8,119 nucleotides of DNA from an uncultured Eubacteriales bacterium. Its GTDB lineage: Bacteria > Bacillota > Clostridia > Oscillospirales > Acutalibacteraceae. The position numbers were made by a program, and so were the translations under genes. Where the stretch lies: NCBI GenBank assembly GCA_934465125.1, contig CAKSKO010000047.1, forward strand, positions 1 to 8,119, written 5' to 3'. The notes beneath the pieces were generated by a model. It was not told where the DNA came from. It worked only from the letters and a program-made list of their open reading frames with translations, and did not search any database. Of this stretch, positions 1-7,186 are shown one piece after another (position 1 is the stretch's first letter; the number at the start of each line of letters is the position of its first letter).

Positions 1-51
1 GTCCGCCACCTGTATTTTTTTCTCTTCTTGAGGAGATTTCATCTGATTCAC
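1..51 (-). CDS. 5' end of an unidentified protein gene (partial)
   Basis: Only the first 17 codons are inside the window; the gene continues past position 1. A GTG start at 49-51 is preceded by a perfect GGAGGT Shine-Dalgarno (58-63 on the complement) with a 6-nt spacer. The reading frame is open to the edge and begins VNQMKSPQEEKKIQVAD. An in-frame ATG at 40-42 is an alternative start but lies too far from the ribosome binding site to be preferred. The visible residues are hydrophilic and charged, with no signal peptide or recognisable motif, so no function can be given. The gene is divergent from the small protein gene at 209-364 and shares the AT-rich spacer with it. Confidence 0.6.
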   Translation of the reverse strand, partial: MNQMKSPQEEKKIQVAD

Positions 52-208
52 AACTTTACCTCCAAACTATAGATTTCTTCTATATATATGATTTCTTTTT
101 TTTAATACTACATTTCAAATATAAATAAAACAAATAAATTTTTATTGATACAAATTACCAGTTATCTTTTTTTATCTTCTTCACAAACTATTCCTGAGGT
201 GATATTCA
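52..208. other. AT-rich divergent intergenic region
   Basis: This 157-bp spacer separates two divergently oriented genes and must carry promoters for both. It is very AT-rich with long T and A runs. A TTGATA hexamer at 145-150 could be a -35 for the rightward gene, but no good -10 sits at the right distance, so no promoter is called. The only GC-richer elements are the two ribosome binding sites at its ends. Confidence 0.4.
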
Positions 209-364
209 ATGAACAATGGTGCTAATTTTAAAAAGAATTTAGATTCTAACCAATATTTCATGTCTTTGCCAGCATACATCCAAGAAACAATCAAACAAAG
301 CGGAGTTGAAATTTATTCCGAAGAAGAACTTCGTTCATGTGTTGAAAACATTATGAAAAAATAA
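209..364 (+). CDS. Small hypothetical protein, 51 residues
   Basis: A 51-codon gene with ATG at 209 and TAA at 362-364. A strong ribosome binding site (TGAGGTGAT, about 195-203) precedes the start, and an intrinsic terminator lies about 45 nt after the stop. These two signals are the main reason to accept so short a gene. The protein is soluble, with no signal peptide or membrane segment. After a polar, Asn/Lys-rich N-terminus comes FMSLPAYIQETIKQSGVEIY (residues 17-36) and then SEEELRSCVENIMKK. The segment around SLPAYIQETIKQSG and the acidic SEEEL run look like two short helices. There is a single Cys at residue 43. The pattern 'LP..hQ..I..SGV.i.SEEEL' resembles short uncharacterised proteins I associate with Clostridia, but I cannot assign a family. 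It appears to be a monocistronic unit. Confidence 0.7.
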   Translation: MNNGANFKKNLDSNQYFMSLPAYIQETIKQSGVEIYSEEELRSCVENIMKK

Positions 365-407
365 GGAATCGTATGAAGAATAACTTCCTCTAAAAACGTC
401 AAACAAG

Positions 408-443
408 CGGTACAGTTGAAAAGACTGTACCGTTTTTTGTTTT
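408..443 (+). terminator. Intrinsic terminator of the small protein gene
   Basis: A perfect 9-bp inverted repeat, CGGTACAGT (408-416) and ACTGTACCG (424-432), has a 7-nt loop and is followed by TTTTTTGTTTT (433-443). This is a textbook rho-independent terminator for rightward transcription and closes the 209-364 gene. Confidence 0.92.
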
Positions 444-731
444 ATATTAGATGGCAACTTTCAGCATCTCAATAGTTTGATAAATAAACAGCGTGTCGAC
501 AAGCAAACAATGATTAAATATAAACATGTTGTAAAATAAAAATTGATCTTATAAAGTGCAAAACTAAAGAAAAAATACTAACGAAATTTGTAAAACTTTC
601 TGCTGGTTTTCGACAACGACTGTTTTTCTATTATAAAAAATAAGCTAATAAGAGAAACGTAAAAAATACGCTTCCCTTTGTAATCATCATACACTTTATC
701 TTTACTTTGAAACCCTAAATTTCTCATTTTG
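444..731. other. AT-rich spacer without convincing genes
   Basis: This stretch of about 290 bp lies between two convergent units, the small gene terminator and the end of the DUF421 gene. Open frames here are short, lysine/phenylalanine-rich and without ribosome binding sites. A weak stem (AAACGTA with TACGCTT, near 655-672) has no U-tract, so it is not called a terminator. A CGACAA hexamer occurs twice (near 496-501 and 609-614) without obvious meaning. I see nothing else in it. Confidence 0.5.
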
Positions 732-1439
732 TTATTCAAACAAATCATGGTGCTTGTCTTCTTCAATTTGCAGATATACATTCAACGTATTATTTCCGTC
801 ACATGTTGCTAAAAAGACGTCCGATATCTGGGATACCCCTTTTTTCTTTAGTTCTTTTTTCAGCCACGTTTCATCGTTTCCTGTAAACTTTAAATTGTTT
901 TTCAGAAGATTCCCGTCTAAGATAACATTTACTGCTAATTTTTCCTGCGTTGGATTGAGATTAAGATCTGATGGAGTAGCAGGGCGCTGCAAAGAAACCG
1001 GCAAAAAACTTATCTTTCCATTTGCCTCTAAAATCGCCGTTTGGATATTAGCTAGATCAAAATATCCATTGATTCTGCATTGCGTCAAAAGCTCGCTGAT
1101 ATCAAGTTTTGCGTGTTTCAGGTTCTTTTTATAGATCTTCCCATTTTCATAAAGGATCAGCGGTCTTCCTGTTAATATTTTTCGTGCCTTCAATGATTTG
1201 CTTGTAACAATCGAAATTAATATTGCCGCCAACGCATAAATAACCATTGCTAATAGCGGTTTTAAAAAGTCATCTTCGAGCGATGTTGCCATCTCTGCTG
1301 CGATAGACCCAATTGTAATGCCGTTGACATAATCGAACATACTAAGCTGAGACATCTCACGGTTTCCCATAAGTTTTGTTAGGATAAACAATGCAACAAT
1401 CGATCCTACCGAAGCTAAAAACACATGAAGTAATTCCAT
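732..1439 (-). CDS. DUF421 (YetF/YkjA-like) membrane protein
   Basis: A 235-residue protein of the DUF421 family, common in Firmicutes and of undefined molecular function. Three hydrophobic segments lie at about residues 4-24, 38-54 and 61-79, followed by a cytoplasmic alpha/beta domain. Family signatures are visible: GNREMSQLSMFDYV (25-38) after the first membrane segment, GRPLILYENGKI (91-102), the helical ELLTQCRINGYFDLANIQTA region (116-135) and AILEANGKISFLP (135-147). The C-terminal third (about 165-229) fits the usual second repeat of YetF-like proteins. Length is normal for the family. ATG at 1439 is preceded by AAGGAATG, an acceptable ribosome binding site. A terminator lies upstream at 1543-1580, so the gene probably has its own promoter. 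In spore formers some relatives are sporulation- or envelope-associated, but nothing here indicates that. Confidence 0.9.
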   Translation of the reverse strand: MELLHVFLASVGSIVALFILTKLMGNREMSQLSMFDYVNGITIGSIAAEMATSLEDDFLKPLLAMVIYALAAILISIVTSKSLKARKILTGRPLILYENGKIYKKNLKHAKLDISELLTQCRINGYFDLANIQTAILEANGKISFLPVSLQRPATPSDLNLNPTQEKLAVNVILDGNLLKNNLKFTGNDETWLKKELKKKGVSQISDVFLATCDGNNTLNVYLQIEEDKHHDLFE

Positions 1440-1542
1440 TTTTATTCATTCCTTTTTCTCAGTCTTGCAACATAAAGTTCAGACTAATAGTTTGTGCAAA
1501 ATAAAAAGGAATATCAGATATATTCTAAAATAAAATATAAAG

Positions 1543-1580
1543 CAAGATCGGCTGATGAATTTTTCAGCCGATCTTGTTTT
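1543..1580 (-). terminator. Strong intrinsic terminator, possibly bidirectional
   Basis: A perfect 13-bp inverted repeat, CAAGATCGGCTGA (1543-1555) and TCAGCCGATCTTG (1564-1576), has an 8-nt loop. On the minus strand it is followed by a T-rich tail (CTTTATATTTTATTTT), and on the plus strand by TTTTATAT. It directly follows the stop of the TrpA-like remnant (TAA at 1579-1581), whose original terminator it probably was. It isolates the DUF421 gene from upstream transcription. Confidence 0.88.
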
Positions 1581-2057
1581 ATATAAGAGTTAGCACTCTT
1601 TTTAAATTCTCCAATTTTTTTAGTGCGGTCTTGTCGTCACGCAATTTTAAAATTGTACTTCTAACAAATACAGCGTCTACGCCGGCTTCTTTCACCATTT
1701 TTGCATCTTCTGGCTGGCTGGATTTCAGCTCCACAACAAATCAGAGAGGTAATTCCCCGTTTTCTAAGATATTAGATGCAATCCTTTAACTCCGAATAAT
1801 CTGGGTTAACATTCCCGCCGGTAGGTCTTGCCTGCCAATAAAAAAACCATTTGATTCTTTAGTAGACCGCACCTCCTCTGATACTGCACATAGCATCTGA
1901 CGCGAAAACCCTGCCGAATGACTTCCTTTTTAATTGTGTCATCTTTGAGACCAACTAAAATGATATCAAGGTAACCATTTTCTAAACAAAAGTCAATGAA
2001 TTTTTAAACTCCAATCTCTTCGACTGTGTTTTCATAGATCATCAAAATAAAGTTTGT
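1579..2057 (-). pseudogene. Decayed TrpA-like (tryptophan synthase alpha family) TIM-barrel gene
   Basis: No intact reading frame exists here, but conserved-looking protein runs through three frames. From the 5' side: NFILMIYENTVEEIGV, an in-frame TAA (2004-2006), then FIDFCLENGYLDIILVG and KDDTIKKEVIRQGFRV. A shift near 1890 leads to AVSEEVRSTKESNGFF. A second shift at a T7 run (1840-1846) leads to PTGGNVNPDYSELKDCI, a TAA at 1772-1774, and YLRKRGITSLICCGAEI. A third shift near 1722 leads to PEDAKMVKEAGVDAVFV, STILKL and the end at 1579. The order matches the second half of TrpA-type barrels: 'hMtY.N.h...G...F' after strand 4, and the C-terminal 'G.G...PEDA....AGADGVFVGSTI' phosphate-binding region. 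About the first 90 residues are missing. It resembles the orphan TrpA-like proteins of Firmicutes found without trpB rather than a tryptophan operon gene; no trp genes are nearby. Three frameshifts, two stops and the truncation argue for genuine decay. Confidence 0.75.
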
Positions 2058-2130
2058 ATCAAAATAAATTTTTATTGTTTTAACAATTTTATTTTTTTAA
2101 TACCAAACAATAATTATTTCTATTATATAA

Positions 2131-2168
2131 AAAACTGGGAATTTCGCCGCGGTGAAATTCCCAGTTTT
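2131..2168 (-). terminator. Intrinsic terminator of the alcohol dehydrogenase gene
   Basis: A 15-bp inverted repeat (2131-2145 with 2154-2168, core ACTGGGAATTTC/GAAATTCCCAGT) closes over a short GC-rich loop. On the minus strand it is followed by TTTTTTATATAA. It begins 4 nt after the TGA of the dehydrogenase (2173-2175). The plus-strand tail TTTTTATTT is also T-rich, so it may work both ways. Confidence 0.93.
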
Positions 2169-2172
2169 TATT

Positions 2173-3342
2173 TCATCGATATGAATTTTTTAAGATCAAC
2201 AAAGTGTCATCGTCTGAAAGTTTTTTAGGATCTTTGTCGAAAAGTCCGCCCATCGCTTCACGCGCATTTTTTGCATATTTTTGCATTTCTTCGAGTTGAA
2301 TCCCATAATCAGACATCTTTAAATCAGATACCCCACATGCTCTTTGCAGCCCACACAACACATCAACAAAGTCCATCGGTTTGCTGGCATTCGTATAGCC
2401 AAGCGCCTTGGCCATATCAATCAGCCGTTGATTACATACCCCTGATTCTGCAAAGTAAGTATAGTATGCTTTGCTAATCATAATTAACCCCGCACCATGT
2501 GGAAGATTTGGATGGTAGGCGCTCAAAGCATGTTCTATGGAATGCTCTGAAGTGCATCCTGAAAGCGTTTCTACAAACCCTGAAAGAGTATTTGCTAGTG
2601 CAACATCAGCACGTGCATCTTCATTACCCCCATCATTGACTGCTGTTGATAAACTTTTTCCAATTAGAGAGATACTTTTCAACGCAAACATATCGCTTAC
2701 TGGATTGGCTGTATTGTTAATATAACCTTCCGTGCTGTGGAATAACGCATCAAACCCCTGATACGCTGTTAAATGCGGCGGAACCGTGATCATAAGATCC
2801 GGATCAACAACAGACAGCACTGGAAAAGTCTTATCATATCCAAATCCAATTTTTTCATTTGTTTGCGTATTAGTAGTCACTGTCCATGGATCCGCCTCGG
2901 TTCCTGTCCCAGCAGTTGTCGTAATGGCAATAATCGGTAGAGGATCACACGGTACAGGTTTTCCCTTTGCCGTCCCTCCTGAAACATAATCCCAATAATC
3001 CCCTTCATTTGAGGCCATAACAGCAATCGCTTTTCCTGCATCAATGCTGCTGCCCCCGCCGAATCCAATAATAAAATCACATCCGGTCTTCTTTGCAAGG
3101 GCTGCACCTTCCATGACGTGATCTTTAATTGGGTTGGGTAAAATTTTATCAAAAATTTCATACTCGATACCGGCTAGCTTAAGCTGCTCTTCCAGTCTCT
3201 CAAGATATCCAAAGCGTTTTACAGATCCTCCGCAAGTGGTAACAATTAATGCCTTCTCACCCGGAAATTCTTCTTTATACAAATGAGAAAGTTGACCCTT
3301 TCCAAATAATATTTTTGTTGGAACAAAATAGCAAAACTTCAT
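2173..3342 (-). CDS. Iron-containing (group III) alcohol dehydrogenase
   Basis: A 389-residue protein of the metal-dependent group III alcohol dehydrogenase family (butanol dehydrogenase, FucO and YqhD relatives). It would reduce an aldehyde to an alcohol, or the reverse, with NAD(P)H in the cytoplasm. The N-terminal Rossmann-like domain carries GFGGGSSIDAGK (93-104), the nucleotide-phosphate loop, and TTTAGTGTEAD (141-151). The C-terminal helical domain has the four expected metal ligands: D198 and H202 in FDALFHSTEGYI, H267, and H282 in LPHGAG. Length is normal. ATG at 3342 has a good GGAGGAG ribosome binding site. It lies 184 bp downstream of hydF in the same direction, with its own promoter candidate and terminator, so it is probably monocistronic with some read-through from hydF. 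Substrate and NADH/NADPH preference cannot be read from sequence; bdhA-like is a reasonable guess, and no symbol is assigned. Confidence 0.93.
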   Translation of the reverse strand: MKFCYFVPTKILFGKGQLSHLYKEEFPGEKALIVTTCGGSVKRFGYLERLEEQLKLAGIEYEIFDKILPNPIKDHVMEGAALAKKTGCDFIIGFGGGSSIDAGKAIAVMASNEGDYWDYVSGGTAKGKPVPCDPLPIIAITTTAGTGTEADPWTVTTNTQTNEKIGFGYDKTFPVLSVVDPDLMITVPPHLTAYQGFDALFHSTEGYINNTANPVSDMFALKSISLIGKSLSTAVNDGGNEDARADVALANTLSGFVETLSGCTSEHSIEHALSAYHPNLPHGAGLIMISKAYYTYFAESGVCNQRLIDMAKALGYTNASKPMDFVDVLCGLQRACGVSDLKMSDYGIQLEEMQKYAKNAREAMGGLFDKDPKKLSDDDTLLILKNSYR

Positions 3343-3372
3343 CTTTTCTCCTCCAAATAAAAATTTTTATCT

Positions 3373-3406
3373 ATTATACTACACCTTCGAATAGAATAAA
3401 AGTCAA
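3373..3406 (-). promoter_or_regulatory. Candidate promoter of the alcohol dehydrogenase gene
   Basis: On the minus strand a TTGACT hexamer (3401-3406) and a perfect TATAAT (3373-3378) precede the dehydrogenase. Their spacing is 22 nt, longer than ideal. A poorer -10, TGTAGT (3378-3383), gives exactly 17 nt. One of the two is likely the -10. No Rex-type palindrome is seen beside it. Confidence 0.5.
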
Positions 3407-3526
3407 ACAAATAAGTAAAAATTTATAATACTTTCACATATTTAGCATAAAACACAAATATAACTAAATTGTAGGCAGATCACCCTTGTAACAATCCAAG
3501 ATAAAATAAAAATTTCTATGATATTT

Positions 3527-4717
3527 TTAATAAGAAATATATTGTAATATTCCTGCACATTTTGCCAAAAACACCCCATAGTTTGTAATTGGGATTCCTG
3601 ATTGTTTTGCTAGTTTTACCCGTGTCAGCACATACTTTCTTGTAAACATACACGCACCGCAATGGATAATTAGGTCATACTTCATAAGATCATCAGGAAA
3701 GTCCTTTCCGTTAACAATATCAATTTTTAGATTTTTTCCGACCCTTTCACGTAAAATTCGCGGAATCTGTTCTCTTCCAATATCTTCTTTTAGCGGAACA
3801 TGTGTACAAGCTTCTGCAATCAAAATCCGAGACGCCTCTGTTAAAGTATCAACAGCAGAAGCTCCTTTTATAAACTCCTGTATATCTCCTTTATACGCTG
3901 CAAATAAAAAAGAAAATGATGTAATCCGACTCGTACTAGGTTTCTTTTTATAGACTTCTCTAAAAACTTGTGAATCCGTAATAATTAAATTCGGTGGTTC
4001 TTTAAGCGATTGAAGCGCTGCTTCAAGTTCACAGAGTGGTATACTAACCACAATACACCTCCCATCGAGTAAATCCCTGATCGTCTGTACCTGGGGTAAA
4101 ATCAGTCGTCCTTTCGGAGCCTGGATATCCTGCGGCATCACTAACAAAACAACATCACCAGGGTTTACTAAATGCGCTGTAATCCTTCCCTCTAAATAAT
4201 TATGAGGTGATACCTTCCTGAATTCTTCTCGAAGTTTTTCAATTCCTTCTCTTTTTGCTGCGCTGACAACCACCGGCTCCTGGTTCAGCTTTTCTTGAAT
4301 CACTTTTGAAATTTCAAAAGTATTTTCCAACAGATCTGATTTATTGATCACGGCAATAATCGGAATATTTTCTTTTTTTAATTGCTCTGCCCATACCATT
4401 TCCTCGGAAATTTCTTTGTCAGAAAACACTAAAATAGCGATGTCTGTTTTTTCGACAACTTTTTTCGCTTGTTCTACCCGCATACTGCCTAGCGCACCAA
4501 TATCGTCAAATCCTGCTGTATCGATTAAAACACAAGGACCAATCCCATAGATTTCCATCGACTGATATACGGGATCTGTTGTCGTCCCCGCAATATCTGA
4601 CACAATCGCAGTCTGTTGACCCGTTAACGCGTTGATCAGTGAAGATTTCCCACTGTTACGCTTGCCAAAAATTCCAATATGAATTCGATCCGATTTCGGC
4701 GTATCGTTTAATCCCAT
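3527..4717 (-). CDS. hydF: [FeFe]-hydrogenase maturation GTPase HydF
   Basis: A 396-residue HydF, the scaffold that receives the diiron CO/CN- subcluster from the HydE/HydG pathway and transfers it to apo-HydA. The N-terminal Era/TrmE-type GTPase domain (about 10-170) has the P-loop GKRNSGKS (18-25), the G2 Thr in AGTTTDP (43-49), G3 DTAG (66-69) and G4 NKSD (125-128). A middle dimerisation domain follows. The C-terminal domain holds the [4Fe-4S] ligand set of the family: C304 and H306 in ACTHVPL, then H352, C353 and C356 in HCGAC. All are present, so the protein should be functional. ATG at 4717 follows GTGAGGAAAAC, a good ribosome binding site. It is the last gene of the hyd operon, 65 bp after hydG, the widest gap in the operon. 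No terminator is visible after its stop. Confidence 0.97.
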   Translation of the reverse strand: MGLNDTPKSDRIHIGIFGKRNSGKSSLINALTGQQTAIVSDIAGTTTDPVYQSMEIYGIGPCVLIDTAGFDDIGALGSMRVEQAKKVVEKTDIAILVFSDKEISEEMVWAEQLKKENIPIIAVINKSDLLENTFEISKVIQEKLNQEPVVVSAAKREGIEKLREEFRKVSPHNYLEGRITAHLVNPGDVVLLVMPQDIQAPKGRLILPQVQTIRDLLDGRCIVVSIPLCELEAALQSLKEPPNLIITDSQVFREVYKKKPSTSRITSFSFLFAAYKGDIQEFIKGASAVDTLTEASRILIAEACTHVPLKEDIGREQIPRILRERVGKNLKIDIVNGKDFPDDLMKYDLIIHCGACMFTRKYVLTRVKLAKQSGIPITNYGVFLAKCAGILQYISY

Positions 4718-4782
4718 CTGTTTTCCTCACTTATATACAAAATTCTATGATATAATTATTTTTTATTTTATTAAAAGGATTC

Positions 4783-6195
4783 CTAAAATCTAAAATCCCG
4801 TTTTCCTTCGCTAAGTTCCGATAAATGTTCATGAGCAATTTGTTTTACATTTTGATTTGGAATCTTCTCTAGTTCTTCTTTTATCACCCGTTCTCCATCT
4901 CGCTTCGTTTGAATTGACGCATAATCTTCCAAATACTCCTTTAACGTCATAATCGCATTTGGCTGGCAGCAATTTGCGATCTGACCGGATTTCACAAGCT
5001 TCATAAAGCGGTCTCCTGTTCTGCCTTCTCTGTAGCATGCGGTACAAAAGCTTGGAATATATCCGAGTTTTAGCAGCCAGTCAACAATTTCATCAAGAGT
5101 TCTCGTATCGCTGAGTTCAAACTGTGCAGAATTTTCTTTTTCGTTTTCTGCATATCCGCCAACACTTGTACAAGAGCCCCCGCTTAATTGTGAAATCCCA
5201 AGTTCCAAAACTTTTTCTCTGGAAGCTTCTGTTTCGCGTGTCGATACAATCAGCCCTGTATACGGAACAGTAATACGAAGCAAGGCAACTATTTTCTCAA
5301 ATACTTGATCGGTGACGGCATTTTGAAAATCTTCAGGAGAAATGTCATCAGCCGGACGAATCCTAGGGACGCTAATTGTATGAGGGCCAACTCCCATTGT
5401 CGCCTCTAAATGTTCTGCATGCATCAAAAGCCCGATAAAATCGTATGGATATTGATACAAACCAAATAAAACACCAAGCCCTACATCGTCGATTCCACCC
5501 TCCATTGCGCGATCCATCGCTTCTGTATGGTAGTCGTAATTGTGTTTCGGTCCGGTCGGATGGAGCGTTTCATAGGTTTTTTTATGATAGGTCTCCTGAA
5601 ACAAAATGTAGGTTCCGATTCCAGCTTCTTTGAGTTTTCTATAATTTTCTACTGTCGTCGCTGCAATATTGACGTTGACTCTTCGAATCGCACCATTCTT
5701 ATGTTTGATTGCGTAAATAGTTTCAATACTTTTTAAAACATATTCAATCGGGCAATGCTGCGGATCTTCTCCCGTTTCAAGTGCCAGCCTCTTATGTCCC
5801 ATATCCTGCAAGGCGATAACTTCTTTTTCAATTTCCTCATAAGAAAGTTTTTTTCTTGCGATATGCTTGTTCTGAAAATGATATGGACAATACGTACAAC
5901 TGTTGACACAATAATTTGAAAGATACAGTGGCGCAAACATCACTATACGGTTTCCATAAAACTTCTTTTTGATTTCTTTTGCTAATTCATATATCCTCTG
6001 GTTCTGATCAGCAAGATCACAAAATAGTAGCACAGCAGCTTCACGGTGCGTAAGTCCCTTACATTGCTCTGCTTTTTTTAAAATCTGATCAATTAGCAAG
6101 CGATTATTTTGATGTGCATGTGCATACTTGATCGTTTCTAAAATTTCATTATCGTCAATAAATTCTGTTGCTTTCTTTGATGTTACTTGATACAT
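4783..6195 (-). CDS. hydG: [FeFe]-hydrogenase maturation radical SAM tyrosine lyase HydG
   Basis: A 470-residue HydG. It cleaves tyrosine with a SAM radical to p-cresol and dehydroglycine, and converts the latter to the CO and CN- ligands of the H-cluster on an auxiliary iron-sulfur cluster. The radical SAM motif CVNSCTYC places the cluster ligands at C96, C100 and C103. The HydG-specific C-terminal motif CX2CX22C is complete: C384 and C387 in FCTACYREGRTGDRFM, and C410 in ANCCQPNA. This second motif distinguishes HydG from its paralogue ThiH, which lacks the auxiliary-cluster region. Length is normal for the family. The start at 6195 lies 16 bp after the hydE stop. The ribosome binding site (GAAAGAAG, overlapping the hydE stop region) is weak, which suggests translational coupling to hydE. 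Confidence 0.97.
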   Translation of the reverse strand: MYQVTSKKATEFIDDNEILETIKYAHAHQNNRLLIDQILKKAEQCKGLTHREAAVLLFCDLADQNQRIYELAKEIKKKFYGNRIVMFAPLYLSNYCVNSCTYCPYHFQNKHIARKKLSYEEIEKEVIALQDMGHKRLALETGEDPQHCPIEYVLKSIETIYAIKHKNGAIRRVNVNIAATTVENYRKLKEAGIGTYILFQETYHKKTYETLHPTGPKHNYDYHTEAMDRAMEGGIDDVGLGVLFGLYQYPYDFIGLLMHAEHLEATMGVGPHTISVPRIRPADDISPEDFQNAVTDQVFEKIVALLRITVPYTGLIVSTRETEASREKVLELGISQLSGGSCTSVGGYAENEKENSAQFELSDTRTLDEIVDWLLKLGYIPSFCTACYREGRTGDRFMKLVKSGQIANCCQPNAIMTLKEYLEDYASIQTKRDGERVIKEELEKIPNQNVKQIAHEHLSELSEGKRDFRF

Positions 6196-6211
6196 ATTGC
6201 TACACTTCTTT

Positions 6212-7186
6212 CTAAAGTGGTATTTTTCCCAATGCTTTGATTTCTTTTTCTAATAACTGTCTTTCTACTTTGATATCGGTCTTCCCCATCTTCGACGGAT
6301 AAATTTCATATAGATGCTTATAATGGTCTGGAGTTACCTTCTTCATGATAACATTGGCCCCGCATGAAAAAATCGATGCTTTTTGTTCTTGGTTAAGAAC
6401 CCCCAATGAAGTTGTTGCCGGAAGATCAATATTAGGAAGCAAAATTCTCGTAAGCGCCACCGCGCGCTTTGTAAATTCGGCACTTCCGGGAGGAATTTTT
6501 CTTAAAAGCGTATCCTGATGTGGAAGAAACGGTCCGATTCCCGCCATATCGCAGGAAAGCTCTTTTAACAGTAGAATATCTTTTGCGATTGTCTTGAATG
6601 TCTGACCTGGTAGCCCAATCATAAAACCGCTCCCGATTCGATATCCGAGTGTTTTTAACTGTTTTAAACAATTAATACGATTGTAAAATGTTCCACATGG
6701 ATGCAGCTCTTCATAGAGCGTTTCATCTGATGTTTCATGTTTTAACAGATACCGGTCCGCTCCACAGCTTTTTAAAAAAGCATATTCGTCAAACGAAAGT
6801 TCTCCGCAACTCAACGTAATCTTCATACCCGTTTTCTTGATTTCTTTGACAATTTCTCCTAGAATAGACGATGTATACCACCGATCCTCGCCCGACTGCA
6901 AAACAATCGTACGATATCCCACCCTGGCTGCTTCTTTAGCAGTCTGTATCATTTCTTCCGGTGGAATCCGAAATCGTGTGATATTGCTATTTTTGCAGTT
7001 GAGTCCGCAATATAGACATTGCCGTTTACAATAGTTTGAAAACTCCAAAATAGCGCGAATATGGATGACATCACCTTTATTTTCTCTGCGAATGCGATCT
7101 GCTTCCCGATAAATATTCTCGAAATCTCCGCTTTTTAAGATTTTTTCCAATCCATTGACCGTTTTATCCATTTTTATTACTTTCAT
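6212..7186 (-). CDS. hydE: [FeFe]-hydrogenase maturation radical SAM enzyme HydE
   Basis: A 324-residue HydE, a BioB-like radical SAM enzyme that acts on the cysteine-ligated Fe(CO)2CN product of HydG during assembly of the diiron subcluster. The motif CKRQCLYC gives C53, C57 and C60. The barrel continues with TIVLQSGED, LSCGELS, the LKHET segment and GSGFMIGLPGQT, all typical of HydE. The C-terminal cysteines that bind an accessory cluster in some HydE proteins are not seen as a set: one Cys remains in SIFSCGANVIM. The family treats that cluster as dispensable. The start is uncertain. ATG at 7186 overlaps the regulator by 23 bp, while ATG at 7171 (MDKTVNGLEKIL) gives an 8-bp overlap, ATGGATAA, with the regulator's stop inside it. 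Neither has a strong ribosome binding site, so coupled translation is likely. Confidence 0.96.
   Translation of the reverse strand: MKVIKMDKTVNGLEKILKSGDFENIYREADRIRRENKGDVIHIRAILEFSNYCKRQCLYCGLNCKNSNITRFRIPPEEMIQTAKEAARVGYRTIVLQSGEDRWYTSSILGEIVKEIKKTGMKITLSCGELSFDEYAFLKSCGADRYLLKHETSDETLYEELHPCGTFYNRINCLKQLKTLGYRIGSGFMIGLPGQTFKTIAKDILLLKELSCDMAGIGPFLPHQDTLLRKIPPGSAEFTKRAVALTRILLPNIDLPATTSLGVLNQEQKASIFSCGANVIMKKVTPDHYKHLYEIYPSKMGKTDIKVERQLLEKEIKALGKIPL

Noticed and set aside
655..672. Stem near 655-672 as terminator of the DUF421 gene
   Set aside because: It is a 7-bp stem with one wobble pair and no following T-tract on the minus strand.
578..781. Minus-strand open frame of 67 codons overlapping the end of the DUF421 gene
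   Set aside because: It has no ribosome binding site at any of its ATGs, overlaps a real gene in another frame, and has Lys/Phe/Ser-rich content expected from AT-rich spacer.
754..1134. Plus-strand open frame of 126 codons
   Set aside because: It is antisense to the DUF421 gene, whose family motifs are clear, has no Shine-Dalgarno, and has biased Ser/Phe content.
1574..1789. Plus-strand open frame of 71 codons over the pseudogene
   Set aside because: It is antisense to recognisable TrpA-like protein segments and starts inside the terminator hairpin.
1579..2057. Frameshifts in the TrpA-like region as sequencing errors
   Set aside because: Three shifts, two in-frame stops and loss of the N-terminal third within 480 bp, while all neighbouring genes are intact, are too many for errors. 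One shift does sit at a T7 run, where an error is possible.
2074..2087. ATTGTTTTAACAAT palindrome as a second Rex operator
   Set aside because: The half-sites are separated by 2 bp instead of the larger gap in TTGTTAA-N4-TTAACAA, and the site faces only a dead gene. It is likely AT-rich coincidence.
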